19,511 nucleotides of DNA from Lachnospiraceae bacterium UBA4381 (GTDB lineage: Bacteria; Bacillota; Clostridia; Lachnospirales; Lachnospiraceae). The stretch spans positions 1-19,511 of the forward strand of contig DGRT01000101.1 of the NCBI GenBank assembly GCA_002391105.1, in the 5' to 3' direction. The translations under genes and the position numbers were made by a program. Each line of letters opens with the position of its first letter. Within the stretch, counting starts at the first letter, position 1. Below are positions 1-6,887 of the stretch, piece by piece. Under the pieces are notes generated by a model that saw only the letters and a list, made by a program, of their open reading frames with translations, had not been told where the DNA came from and searched no databases.

Positions 1-108
1 TTATTCTATTGTTAAAGAACAGTCACCGATTCGCTTTCAAATCAGTGTTTTCTCTGTCGTTTCTCGCGACAGCTTGTATATAATACTACGTAAAAACCGT
101 ATAGTCAA
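1..108 (-). promoter_or_regulatory. Promoter and antitermination-type leader, probably of an rRNA operon lying left of the window
   Basis: Read on the minus strand, the sequence shows TTGACT (103-108), a 17-bp spacer and TATTAT (80-85). These are followed by a hairpin with a perfect 6-bp stem, CTGTCG/CGACAG (54-59 with 67-72), and then TGTTCTTTAACAA (9-21). The last element differs by one base from the boxA found in Escherichia coli rRNA leaders (TGCTCTTTAACAA). The order promoter, boxB-like hairpin, boxA is the known layout of rRNA leaders that recruit Nus factors. The region just upstream of the -35 is A-rich on the minus strand, like an UP element. The transcript would leave the window at position 1, so the rRNA gene itself is inferred, not seen. 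Confidence 0.6.
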
Positions 109-219
109 TATCAAAAATCATTTATTTTTTTCAATTTTTTTGTACAAATTGACAAACAACTATATTACAACACAGAATCATAACATATATACTCAAAAGA
201 TACGGTTATAAACTCTATA
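109..219. other. AT-rich gap between the amino-acid ABC operon and the rRNA-type promoter
   Basis: No coding frame is credible here. No convincing intrinsic terminator was found for the ATPase gene that ends at 220, although the next promoter on the same strand starts only about 110 bp downstream. The stretch is A-rich on the minus strand next to the -35 box. Confidence 0.5.
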
Positions 220-1002
220 TCAGGTATTAATCTTTCCAAGGAACTGTCTGGTTCTTTCTTCCTTTGGATGCTCAAATACTTCTGTAGGAGTTCCATATTC
301 AAGCACAACACCACTATCCATAAATATAACCTTATCCGATACATCCCTGGCAAATGACATCTCATGAGTTACTATGATCATTGTCATCTTCTTCTCCGCC
401 AGTTCCTTGATTACCTTAAGAACTTCACCTGTAAGCTCCGGATCCAGCGCAGACGTAGGTTCATCAAAACAAAGAATATCAGGTGAAAGTGCCAGCGCCC
501 TGGCTATAGCTACCCTCTGACACTGACCACCGGAAAGCTGATGAGGATAGTTACCCATTCTGTCAGAAAGCCCCATCTGTTTAAGAAGCTCTTCACCCTT
601 CTCATAGATCTCATCTATTATATCAGCCTTATTAGCCTTGTAATCCTCTCTTTTCTTAGCAGCAAGCCTTGGAGCAAGAGTAACATTTTCAAGTGCAGTA
701 TATTGCGGAAACAGATTAAAGTTCTGAAATACCATTCCAAAATGAAGTGTACTCTTCCTGATAACACTTTCCTTTAAATACTTTGGATCATCAGCATCAA
801 ATACAATATCATCATTTAGCTTTATGATACCACTGTCAGCACGTTCCAAGTAATTAATGCATCTGAGCAGTGTAGTCTTTCCACTACCGGAAGAACCAAT
901 TATAGATAACACCTCGCTTTTATCAAGTGAAAAGCAAATATCCTTCAGAACCTCAGTATTACCGAAGGATTTTCCAATATGACTAACTTCTAAAAAACTC
1001 AT
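220..1002 (-). CDS. Polar amino-acid ABC transporter, ATP-binding protein
   Basis: This is the cytoplasmic ATPase of an amino-acid importer of the GlnQ/HisP type; it binds and hydrolyses ATP to drive uptake through the permease encoded just upstream. Counting from the chosen start (260 residues), Walker A is GSSGSGKTT at 36-44, the Q-loop glutamine is at 93, the signature LSGGQ is at 156-160, Walker B DILCFDE ends at Glu181, and the switch histidine is His213. The start at 1002 has AAGGAGG eight bases upstream (1011-1017). A longer frame reaches 1059, but it would overlap the permease gene and has no ribosome site. The gene follows the permease stop by 13 bases, so the two are co-transcribed. 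The substrate cannot be told from the sequence; glutamine, cystine or another polar amino acid are all possible. Confidence 0.93.
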   Translation of the reverse strand: MSFLEVSHIGKSFGNTEVLKDICFSLDKSEVLSIIGSSGSGKTTLLRCINYLERADSGIIKLNDDIVFDADDPKYLKESVIRKSTLHFGMVFQNFNLFPQYTALENVTLAPRLAAKKREDYKANKADIIDEIYEKGEELLKQMGLSDRMGNYPHQLSGGQCQRVAIARALALSPDILCFDEPTSALDPELTGEVLKVIKELAEKKMTMIIVTHEMSFARDVSDKVIFMDSGVVLEYGTPTEVFEHPKEERTRQFLGKINT

Positions 1003-1015
1003 ACTTCTATCCTCC

Positions 1016-1702
1016 TTATCTGAAGAATTCCAGTTTCTTCTCACAGCCGCCAAGAACAAGCGTCAGTATGCCATTACAGATCAGATAGTAAACTCCGGTG
1101 AAAAACAGAGGCCATATAACACCTGATATACCCTGACTGCCCTTCATAAATGCCTGACCTGCCCATATTACTTCCTGAAGAGCAATGATTCTTGCCAGAG
1201 AAGTATCCTTTACAAGAGTCAGTATCTCATTTGTCATAGGCGGAAGTATCCTTTTTATCATCTGAAGAAGCTTGATCCTGAAAAATATCTGTGTTTTAGA
1301 CATTCCAAGAACCATTCCGGCTTCCTGCTGTCCGACAGGAATACTTATCATTCCACCTCTGAATATCTCAGAAAAGTAGCAGGCATAATTAATGATAAAT
1401 GCTACCGCAGATGCTGCAAATCTTCCGGATTCATCACCACCCCAGATAGCATTTCCAAGAACAAGTCCCGGAAAGTAATATATTATAAGAAGCTGAATCA
1501 TAAGCGGTGTACCTCTTATGATCCATATGATTATCTTAAGCAGTCCCTTAAGCGGTTTAAACCTTGACTGAGTTCCCAGAGAAATCAGAAGTCCAAGAGG
1601 AACTGCGCCAAGAAGAGTCACAAAAAACAGCTTAAGCGTCTGCAAAAAGCCCACATTAAGCGCTTTAATTACTATCGGAAATTGTTCTAAAATAGTACCC
1701 AT
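1016..1702 (-). CDS. Polar amino-acid ABC transporter, permease protein
   Basis: This integral membrane permease belongs to the HAAT (His/Glu/Gln/Arg/opine) family. It is about 228 residues long with about five hydrophobic segments. The cytoplasmic EAA loop, beginning EAGMVLGMSKTQIFF, is where the ATPase docks. The start at 1702 is preceded by TGAGGA at good spacing. A start 12 bases upstream (1714) has no ribosome site. It is the middle gene of a binding protein - permease - ATPase operon. The single permease presumably forms a homodimer, since no second permease is present. A 7-bp hairpin (1721-1740) sits between it and the binding-protein gene and may lower its expression relative to that gene. 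Confidence 0.92.
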   Translation of the reverse strand: MGTILEQFPIVIKALNVGFLQTLKLFFVTLLGAVPLGLLISLGTQSRFKPLKGLLKIIIWIIRGTPLMIQLLIIYYFPGLVLGNAIWGGDESGRFAASAVAFIINYACYFSEIFRGGMISIPVGQQEAGMVLGMSKTQIFFRIKLLQMIKRILPPMTNEILTLVKDTSLARIIALQEVIWAGQAFMKGSQGISGVIWPLFFTGVYYLICNGILTLVLGGCEKKLEFFR

Positions 1703-1720
1703 TTTAATCCTCATAAATGT

Positions 1721-1740
1721 ACCGCCCCGTAAAGGGCGGT
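1721..1740 (-). other. Intercistronic RNA hairpin between binding-protein and permease genes
   Basis: ACCGCCC (1721-1727) and GGGCGGT (1734-1740) form a perfect GC-rich 7-bp stem with a 6-base loop, 12 bases after the binding-protein stop codon. No T-run follows on the minus strand, so it is not a full intrinsic terminator. The likely role, by analogy with other binding-protein operons, is to protect the upstream mRNA end or cause partial termination so that binding protein outnumbers permease. Confidence 0.6.
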
Positions 1741-1752
1741 ATAGATGTATAA

Positions 1753-2604
1753 TTACTGTTCAATTACTGCAGCCTGAACGCCGTAGGTTTCTGCTGTTTT
1801 AAGCATGCTTCCATCATCATAGCTCTTCTTAAAGAAAGCATTAAGCTCCTCAACAAGATCAGAGCCCTTACGGAAACCAACACCATATTCCTCGTCATTA
1901 AGACCAACTGTATAGGTGAGCTTATCGTAGCTTGTTCCTTCACCAACCATAGCTGCTGCCATAAGTGAATCTATTATTGCTGCGTCAGATGTTCCTGCGG
2001 CTACTTCCATAAGTGCACTTGCCTGATTAGATACGGAAGTATATTTGAACTCATGAAGCTTAGCCATGGATTCACCTGCACTACCAACCTCAACAGCAAA
2101 GTTAAGATCTGCAAGGCTCTCCTCTGTCTGGTACTGATCAGCCTTATCAGTAGGAACTATAACTATCTGTGCGTTATTACAATATGGCTTTGAGCAGTCC
2201 ATAGCACTCAGCACTTCATCTGTAAGTGTCATACCATTCCATACACAGTCAATATTACCGGAATCAAGTTCAAGGGCTTTGTTATCCCACTCTATCTCAA
2301 CAAACTTAGCCTCTACACCAAGACTCTCAGCAAAAGCAGTAGCCATATCAGCATCGAAGCCTACCCAGTTGCCGGATTCATCTTTATAGTCCATAGGCTC
2401 GAAATCCGTAATACCTATAACAAGTGTTCCTTTTTCCTGCACCTTAGCCTTATCAGCAACTGTTCCATCTGCAGTTTCCTCTGCTGCACCAGCCTCTGTA
2501 GCCGCCTGGGTATCGGCTGTTTCACCAGATGCTCCATTTCCACAACCATAAACTCCAAGGCATAACGCTGCTGCCATAAATAATGCTGCTAATTTTTTAC
2601 GCAT
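1753..2604 (-). CDS. Polar amino-acid ABC transporter, substrate-binding lipoprotein
   Basis: This is a 283-residue extracytoplasmic solute receptor, SBP_bac_3-like. The N-terminus is MRKK, a hydrophobic stretch and the lipobox VYGC with Cys21 as the lipidation site. An Ala/Glu/Thr-rich linker then tethers the domain to the membrane. The mature part opens with KGTLVIGITDFEPMDY and continues with GFDADMATAFAESLGV, both typical of the amino-acid-binding family. The start at 2604 has AGGGAGGG about eight bases upstream; a longer frame to 2631 would include the ribosome site. It is the first gene of a three-gene operon with its own promoter (2664-2692). The specific amino acid bound cannot be inferred safely. 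Confidence 0.93.
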   Translation of the reverse strand: MRKKLAALFMAAALCLGVYGCGNGASGETADTQAATEAGAAEETADGTVADKAKVQEKGTLVIGITDFEPMDYKDESGNWVGFDADMATAFAESLGVEAKFVEIEWDNKALELDSGNIDCVWNGMTLTDEVLSAMDCSKPYCNNAQIVIVPTDKADQYQTEESLADLNFAVEVGSAGESMAKLHEFKYTSVSNQASALMEVAAGTSDAAIIDSLMAAAMVGEGTSYDKLTYTVGLNDEEYGVGFRKGSDLVEELNAFFKKSYDDGSMLKTAETYGVQAAVIEQ

Positions 2605-2663
2605 GATAATTTCCCTCCCTTTTATTATCATTTACCAAGCTTTTTATAAACAAAAGCGTTACA

Positions 2664-2692
2664 AGTGTAGCAGAAAATAAAAGTTCGGTCAA
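2664..2692 (-). promoter_or_regulatory. Promoter of the amino-acid ABC transporter operon
   Basis: On the minus strand TTGACC (2687-2692), a 17-bp spacer and TACACT (2664-2669) are present, with TGC directly before the -10 making an extended -10 element. Transcription would start near 2657, giving a leader of about 50 bases. A 6-bp hairpin, GCTTTT/AAAAGC (2639-2644 with 2652-2657), lies at the predicted 5' end. This promoter separates the amino-acid transporter from the GH53 gene upstream. Confidence 0.6.
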
Positions 2693-2703
2693 CGAGTAAT
2701 CAC

Positions 2704-3855
2704 TCACACCTTAAAATCTCTGATAACCTCCAGAGCAGGAAGTGTATTTCCTTCATAATCAAAAAGCGCCTGATTAGCCCATTCATTTCCACCAGGTCCT
2801 TTTTCGCCGGTATATTCCAGTGCAGCCTCATTTGCCCAGCCACAGCCCGGAACAGGAATCCATGCCGGTTCCCAGTAGAAGAAGCCAAGCCCACCTTCTA
2901 TCCGGGCTATACGATTCATCACATCCAGCATGAAGTCACTCTGCCCCTGCTCAGTCATAGGGTAAGGAAGCTTCTCTACCAGATCAGGTCTTGTAGCCTT
3001 GCCCTTTAGATTCTTCTCAAGCCATGCCACTCTTTTCTCGTCACTACTGAGTTCATTTTTTATGTCATCGGGTATCTCGTGCTCTCTGTAGTCCTCCATG
3101 GAAAATCCCATAGAAACCTCTGCAACAACTATCTTCTTGCCATATCTTTTTGCCATATCTTCCATATTATATGAAAGCTCCTCCAGAGTCCCATGCCAGA
3201 AAGGATAGTATGAGAGTCCAATAATCTGAAAATCCTCGCCTCTCTTAATGAAGTTATCAAACCATTCTACATACATGGAATTATAGCCGCCATTATCCAG
3301 ATGCAGCATTATAGGAACATCCTTATCTATAGCCCTGACACCCTTTATTCCGGCGTTAATAAATCTGGCAATATTATCAAATTCCGGTTTCTTACCAAGA
3401 GGCCACAGAAGTCCGTTGGTTATCTCATTTCCAACCTGAATCATCGTAGGTGCAGCATCGGAATCATGAAGCGCCTTCATCACATCAACCGTAAATCTGT
3501 AAACTGCATTTTCAAGTTCTTCTGTTGTAAAGCCTTTCCATGCCTTGGGAACAACCTGCTTGCCCGGATCTGCCCAAAAATCACTATAGTGAAGATCAAG
3601 AAGCACACCCATACCAAGACTTTTGGCACGACCGGCAAGCTTTATAGTCTTGATAAGATCATTAGTACCGGCACCATAAGGATTTCCATTTTCATCATAC
3701 GGATCATTCCAGAGTCTGAGACGTACATAGTTAGTGCCATAGCTTTTCAGAATCTCCAGGGCATCACCCTCGGCACCATGATCGTAAAACCTTGCTCCGC
3801 ACTCTTCCTCTTCTATTAAAGTTGATATATCCATTCCTTTTATAAAATCAGCCAT
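2704..3855 (-). CDS. Arabinogalactan endo-beta-1,4-galactanase, GH53, predicted intracellular
   Basis: This enzyme cleaves internal beta-1,4-galactosidic bonds of galactan (the side chain of type I arabinogalactan and pectin) in a GH53 (beta/alpha)8 barrel. The 383-residue protein is a single catalytic domain. The predicted acid/base is Glu144 in VGNEIT and the nucleophile Glu246 in VVAEVSMG. Other family marks are KGMDIS near the N-terminus, RLRLWNDP at 45-52, LDLHYSDFWADPGKQ at 86-100 and GLGFFYWEPAW near the C-terminus. The start at 3855 follows AAAGGA. There is no signal peptide or anchor, whereas characterised GH53 enzymes are usually secreted, so it probably trims oligosaccharides after import. 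It is last in the galactan operon, behind a hairpin/terminator (3916-3950), so part of its transcription may depend on readthrough or a weak local promoter that I cannot define. Confidence 0.93.
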   Translation of the reverse strand: MADFIKGMDISTLIEEEECGARFYDHGAEGDALEILKSYGTNYVRLRLWNDPYDENGNPYGAGTNDLIKTIKLAGRAKSLGMGVLLDLHYSDFWADPGKQVVPKAWKGFTTEELENAVYRFTVDVMKALHDSDAAPTMIQVGNEITNGLLWPLGKKPEFDNIARFINAGIKGVRAIDKDVPIMLHLDNGGYNSMYVEWFDNFIKRGEDFQIIGLSYYPFWHGTLEELSYNMEDMAKRYGKKIVVAEVSMGFSMEDYREHEIPDDIKNELSSDEKRVAWLEKNLKGKATRPDLVEKLPYPMTEQGQSDFMLDVMNRIARIEGGLGFFYWEPAWIPVPGCGWANEAALEYTGEKGPGGNEWANQALFDYEGNTLPALEVIRDFKV

Positions 3856-3915
3856 TTTTTTCCTTTCGCAATTACCTGTTAGTATTATTCTTAGCACATT
3901 TCCATATAAGAATAA

Positions 3916-3950
3916 ATGGGTGGAAAGAGACATATCCTCTCCCCACCCAT
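3916..3950 (-). terminator. Hairpin, possible partial terminator between the zinc-ribbon gene and GH53
   Basis: ATGGGTGG (3916-3923) pairs perfectly with CCACCCAT (3943-3950), and the interior can extend the helix (AGAG with CTCT). It begins five bases beyond the zinc-ribbon stop codon. On the minus strand the sequence after the stem is TTATTCTTAT, which is T-rich but interrupted. It could end most transcripts or act as an RNA-stabilising element inside the operon. Confidence 0.6.
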
Positions 3951-3954
3951 AATA

Positions 3955-4167
3955 CTAATCAAAATCAGTTATTCTGTCATACATTTTACGATATTTGATA
4001 CGGATTATCTCATTCTTCTCCAGAATATCCTTTTCGTCACCTGTATACTGACATCTGAGGCAGTAATATTCTTCCTTGTCCTTATCGTAGAACATATCAA
4101 TATCCAGGTCTCTCATAAAACACATAGGACAGCGGTAATTTAGTCTGCCCTTTCCAGCCTGAGCCAT
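3955..4167 (-). CDS. Small zinc-ribbon protein of unknown function
   Basis: This is a 70-residue cytoplasmic protein. Two CxxC pairs (Cys13/Cys16 in CPMC and Cys36/Cys39 in CLRC) form a treble-clef or rubredoxin-like zinc ribbon, followed by a charged, probably helical tail. Its start at 4167 lies 28 bases inside the 3' end of the 617-residue gene. It is supported by a near-perfect AAGGAGGT located in that gene nine bases upstream, so the two are translationally coupled. I do not recognise a family with a known role. It lacks any catalytic-looking motif; binding of nucleic acid or protein is possible. Its place in a sugar operon may mean a partner of the overlapping gene, or simply a housekeeping passenger. 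Confidence 0.75.
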   Translation of the reverse strand: MAQAGKGRLNYRCPMCFMRDLDIDMFYDKDKEEYYCLRCQYTGDEKDILEKNEIIRIKYRKMYDRITDFD

Positions 4168-5993
4168 GTCTTTACTACCTCCTTATCATGAACATTAGTC
4201 TGATATCCAAGTGTGAACATAGGTGAAAATGCATAACCTTCCTTGATATAGCTTTCTCCCTTTTCAGAATCTGTCTCCATAGAAACAAAGGTCTTGATCT
4301 GAGGAATAACAGCCTGAGCTACCTTTCCACCTGCCACAGCAGCTTCACGGCATTTATATTCATAGTCTATAGTCTCTGCTGCGTCACCACTTCCAACCGT
4401 AAGTCTTATGCCCTGCATATCTTCTGAATACTCGGTTGTTCCATAGCAGGCAACCATATATTCATTTATAGTAACCTCTGCATCAGGATCACTCATTTCC
4501 AGTATATTTCTCTCAATCTTAACCGAAGACGAGCCCTCTTCAAAGGTTATTATGGTCTGAAGCTTAACAGTAAGATCAGCAAATTCGATTTCCACAGGAT
4601 CAAGAGTAAGTACACGCGCCTTCCTATCCTGATAAGCTTCTTCGCTAAAATGTGCATGTGTTCTGCATAATGCCAGATCAACCTCTTCACCCTTATAGCT
4701 TACCTTTGCACTTCTGATAGTACCCTCACCAGCATAATGAGTAAAGTAGCCTGCTCTGTATTTTTCCTGAATCAGGAAAGGATATGAAGCATCTGTAATA
4801 TGCGGTGTTCCTATACCTATAGGCCATTCAAGCTTAGCAGCATATGGTCTGAGATCAACTATGGCACCACCCTGATCCATATTTACGCAAACTCTCATAT
4901 AAGGATCCGAGTACCAGAAAAGCTGTTTCTCCGAGCCGTAAAGTATATCCTTCCAGAGCGCGCACTCGGGTTCGGTATAGGTCTTGTTCTCACGGTAAAA
5001 ATCAGCAAACTCCGCCATGGTCATATCTATAAGCTCGCCTTCCTTTTTCAGCTTACCATAGTATGCCATACCATCCTCGTAGGATTTTTTAAGAAGCTCA
5101 TAAGGTGCTTCCCAGCGTCCCATCTTATTTAACCATCCGGGTCCGACGAACATCATATTATAGGAGTAGCCATTATTGAACTTGCCCAGATGTCTGTACT
5201 GGTCGATAAGATTATAGAGATATGGATATTCCCAGGTCTTACTGTCATATATCATTCCGCGGAGTACATTCTGCGGATGCGTTCCAAAGTTAGAGCCATT
5301 TCCATCGTAGCATGCCAGAAGATCTCTGGAAAGGTGAGGGATAGCTACGATACCACTATCCTCCTCCTCATTTGCAGCAGGTGCATGTGTATTGACCTTC
5401 GAAGGTATCCATGGATTCCAGGGACCTCCATCCATAAATGTGTACCAGGAATTGTTACAGGTATGATATGCCTTCGGTCCCTCTTCCCAGCAGGTTGCAA
5501 CGGCACATTTTACAGACGGATACTTAGCCTTAATATAGTTAATAAGATCCGCATCCATATAATAGGAACCTGTCGATTCCGGATAGAAGCCAAATGAATC
5601 ATAGAACTTTCCGAAAACATCATCTACTATGGCTTTCTTGTCCTCCATAGAGAACATCCATATACAAAAATCCTTAGTCTTATATTTCTCTCTGAACTCC
5701 TTGCAGGGAAGTCCCAGAAGAGAAAGTGATATCTCATCACCATACTTATCGTGATGCTCTTTTGCAATAGATACAGCTTCATCATTAAACAGACTTGCAT
5801 AGGTCATCTGAATAGTTGTCTTGAGTCCGTTCTTATGAGCTGTTTCCTGCTGAAATTTGAATATATCAAGCGACTCAGTAAGTAGAGCCTTACGGCCTAT
5901 ATCCTCAGCTTTGCCCTGACCGGTAACCTTTTCTGCATATTCAGGAACCATTTCGGGGCGATGAATAATATTTACAACAAACGTATCCTTCAT
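4140..5993 (-). CDS. Uncharacterised protein in the galactan operon, putative carbohydrate-active enzyme
   Basis: This 617-residue protein has no signal peptide and no membrane segment. I do not recognise a characterised family. What can be seen: a first beta-strand-like segment VVNIIHRPE with His11; repeated alternation of strands and helices up to about residue 330; FGFYPESTGSYYMDADL at 134-150 followed by CAVATCWEEG at 163-172; and IVAIPHLSRD near 215. This resembles the distorted (beta/alpha)7 barrels of the glycoside hydrolase/deacetylase superfamily (GH57, GH38 and NodB-like), with Glu139, Glu170 and Glu171 as acids to examine. The segment from about 380 to 617 is strand-rich, like the C-terminal beta-sandwich of such enzymes. 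From memory it may match a Pfam DUF defined on Bacteroides proteins (DUF3863/DUF3864); I cannot confirm this. Its position between the permeases and GH53 suggests an activity on galactan or its arabinose decorations. Confidence 0.88.
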   Translation of the reverse strand: MKDTFVVNIIHRPEMVPEYAEKVTGQGKAEDIGRKALLTESLDIFKFQQETAHKNGLKTTIQMTYASLFNDEAVSIAKEHHDKYGDEISLSLLGLPCKEFREKYKTKDFCIWMFSMEDKKAIVDDVFGKFYDSFGFYPESTGSYYMDADLINYIKAKYPSVKCAVATCWEEGPKAYHTCNNSWYTFMDGGPWNPWIPSKVNTHAPAANEEEDSGIVAIPHLSRDLLACYDGNGSNFGTHPQNVLRGMIYDSKTWEYPYLYNLIDQYRHLGKFNNGYSYNMMFVGPGWLNKMGRWEAPYELLKKSYEDGMAYYGKLKKEGELIDMTMAEFADFYRENKTYTEPECALWKDILYGSEKQLFWYSDPYMRVCVNMDQGGAIVDLRPYAAKLEWPIGIGTPHITDASYPFLIQEKYRAGYFTHYAGEGTIRSAKVSYKGEEVDLALCRTHAHFSEEAYQDRKARVLTLDPVEIEFADLTVKLQTIITFEEGSSSVKIERNILEMSDPDAEVTINEYMVACYGTTEYSEDMQGIRLTVGSGDAAETIDYEYKCREAAVAGGKVAQAVIPQIKTFVSMETDSEKGESYIKEGYAFSPMFTLGYQTNVHDKEVVKTWLRLERAD

Positions 5994-6019
5994 AATATAT
6001 AAACCTTTCTAGTCCATAT

Positions 6020-6042
6020 CTAGATTTGCAAAGCAAATCTAG
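6020..6042 (-). other. Perfect hairpin straddling the MalG-like permease stop codon
   Basis: CTAGATTTGC (6020-6029) and GCAAATCTAG (6033-6042) form a perfect 10-bp stem closed by a 3-base loop. The permease stop codon (6039-6041) is inside the stem. No T-run follows on the minus strand. It probably stabilises or separates the transporter part of the message from the enzyme part; ribosomes terminating here would melt it. Confidence 0.6.
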
Positions 6043-6887
6043 CCCTTTGTAGCACCACCTGCTACGCCTTCTACGTAATACTTCTGCATCAGTACAAACA
6101 GTATTGATATCGGGATTGATATCAGCAGACCGCCTGCGCAGAAAATCGAGAAATACTTATTAATAAGTGATTTGTCCAACATATTGTAAAGTCCGATTGC
6201 TACTGTCCAGTCCTTTGAAAGACCTGAATTCAGCATAAGCTTTGCGAATACAAAGTCCCCCCATGGAATAAGGAAGGAGTTGATTACCTGATAAACTATG
6301 ATTGGCTTACATATAGGTACGATAACCTTGGTAAGTGTCTGAAATTCATTAGCGCCCTCTATCCTTGCAGCCTCACGCAGGGAAGCAGGAATAGTATCCA
6401 TATAACCCTTTACTATAAGGTAACCCAGTCCGGAACCGGCGGAATAAACGATAATCATACCCAGATGGCTGTTTGTAAGTCCGATTGACTTAAGTATGAA
6501 ATATATTGCGATCATGGACAGTACGCCCGGGAACATATTAAGTATAAGTGAAAGTGTCATAAGTCCCTGACGACCACTGAACCTCATACAGCTAAATGCA
6601 TAAGCAACCATGAATACAAATATAGTTGATATAATGCAGGTAAATATGGCTATGATAAATGTATTCTTAAACCATACCGCATACTTAACAACCGAATCCG
6701 GTTTAAACAGTATGGTTCCAAAGTTCTTAAAGGTCCACTCCTGCGGGAAGAAATGAGATATATTAATTCCCGGATAAGCACTGAAGGCTGTAACGACCAG
6801 CCAGAGAATAGGTATCAGCCATATAACAGAGAGTATTACCAGACCAACATGCGCAAATATAGTTCCTGTAATTCTTTTCGCTCTCAT
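6039..6887 (-). CDS. Carbohydrate ABC transporter permease, MalG/GanQ-like
   Basis: This 282-residue inner-membrane permease belongs to the CUT1 family, with about six hydrophobic segments. The EAA motif that contacts the ATPase is at 172-191, EAARIEGANEFQTLTKVIVP. A short cytoplasmic N-terminus (MRAKRITG) precedes the first segment, as usual for the MalG side. The start at 6887 overlaps the stop of the MalF-like gene by one base (TAATG) and has AGGAGGT nine bases upstream, so translation is coupled. By family and context it corresponds to GanQ of the Bacillus subtilis galactan system, importing galacto-oligosaccharides. No ATPase gene accompanies it. Confidence 0.92.
   Translation of the reverse strand: MRAKRITGTIFAHVGLVILSVIWLIPILWLVVTAFSAYPGINISHFFPQEWTFKNFGTILFKPDSVVKYAVWFKNTFIIAIFTCIISTIFVFMVAYAFSCMRFSGRQGLMTLSLILNMFPGVLSMIAIYFILKSIGLTNSHLGMIIVYSAGSGLGYLIVKGYMDTIPASLREAARIEGANEFQTLTKVIVPICKPIIVYQVINSFLIPWGDFVFAKLMLNSGLSKDWTVAIGLYNMLDKSLINKYFSIFCAGGLLISIPISILFVLMQKYYVEGVAGGATKG

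Noticed and set aside
79..84. Perfect TATAAT on the plus strand
   Set aside because: No acceptable -35 lies 16-18 bases upstream, and the site overlaps the -10 of the better-supported minus-strand promoter.
4431..4441. CGGTTGTTC half of an operator inside the unknown enzyme gene
   Set aside because: Only one half-site is present, it is within coding sequence, and the palindromic partner is absent.
4140..5993. GH112 galacto-N-biose/lacto-N-biose phosphorylase for the unknown gene
   Set aside because: The protein is shorter than that family and I could not recognise its motifs. GalK and GalT with GH53 and GH42 point to beta-1,4-galactan rather than lacto-N-biose.
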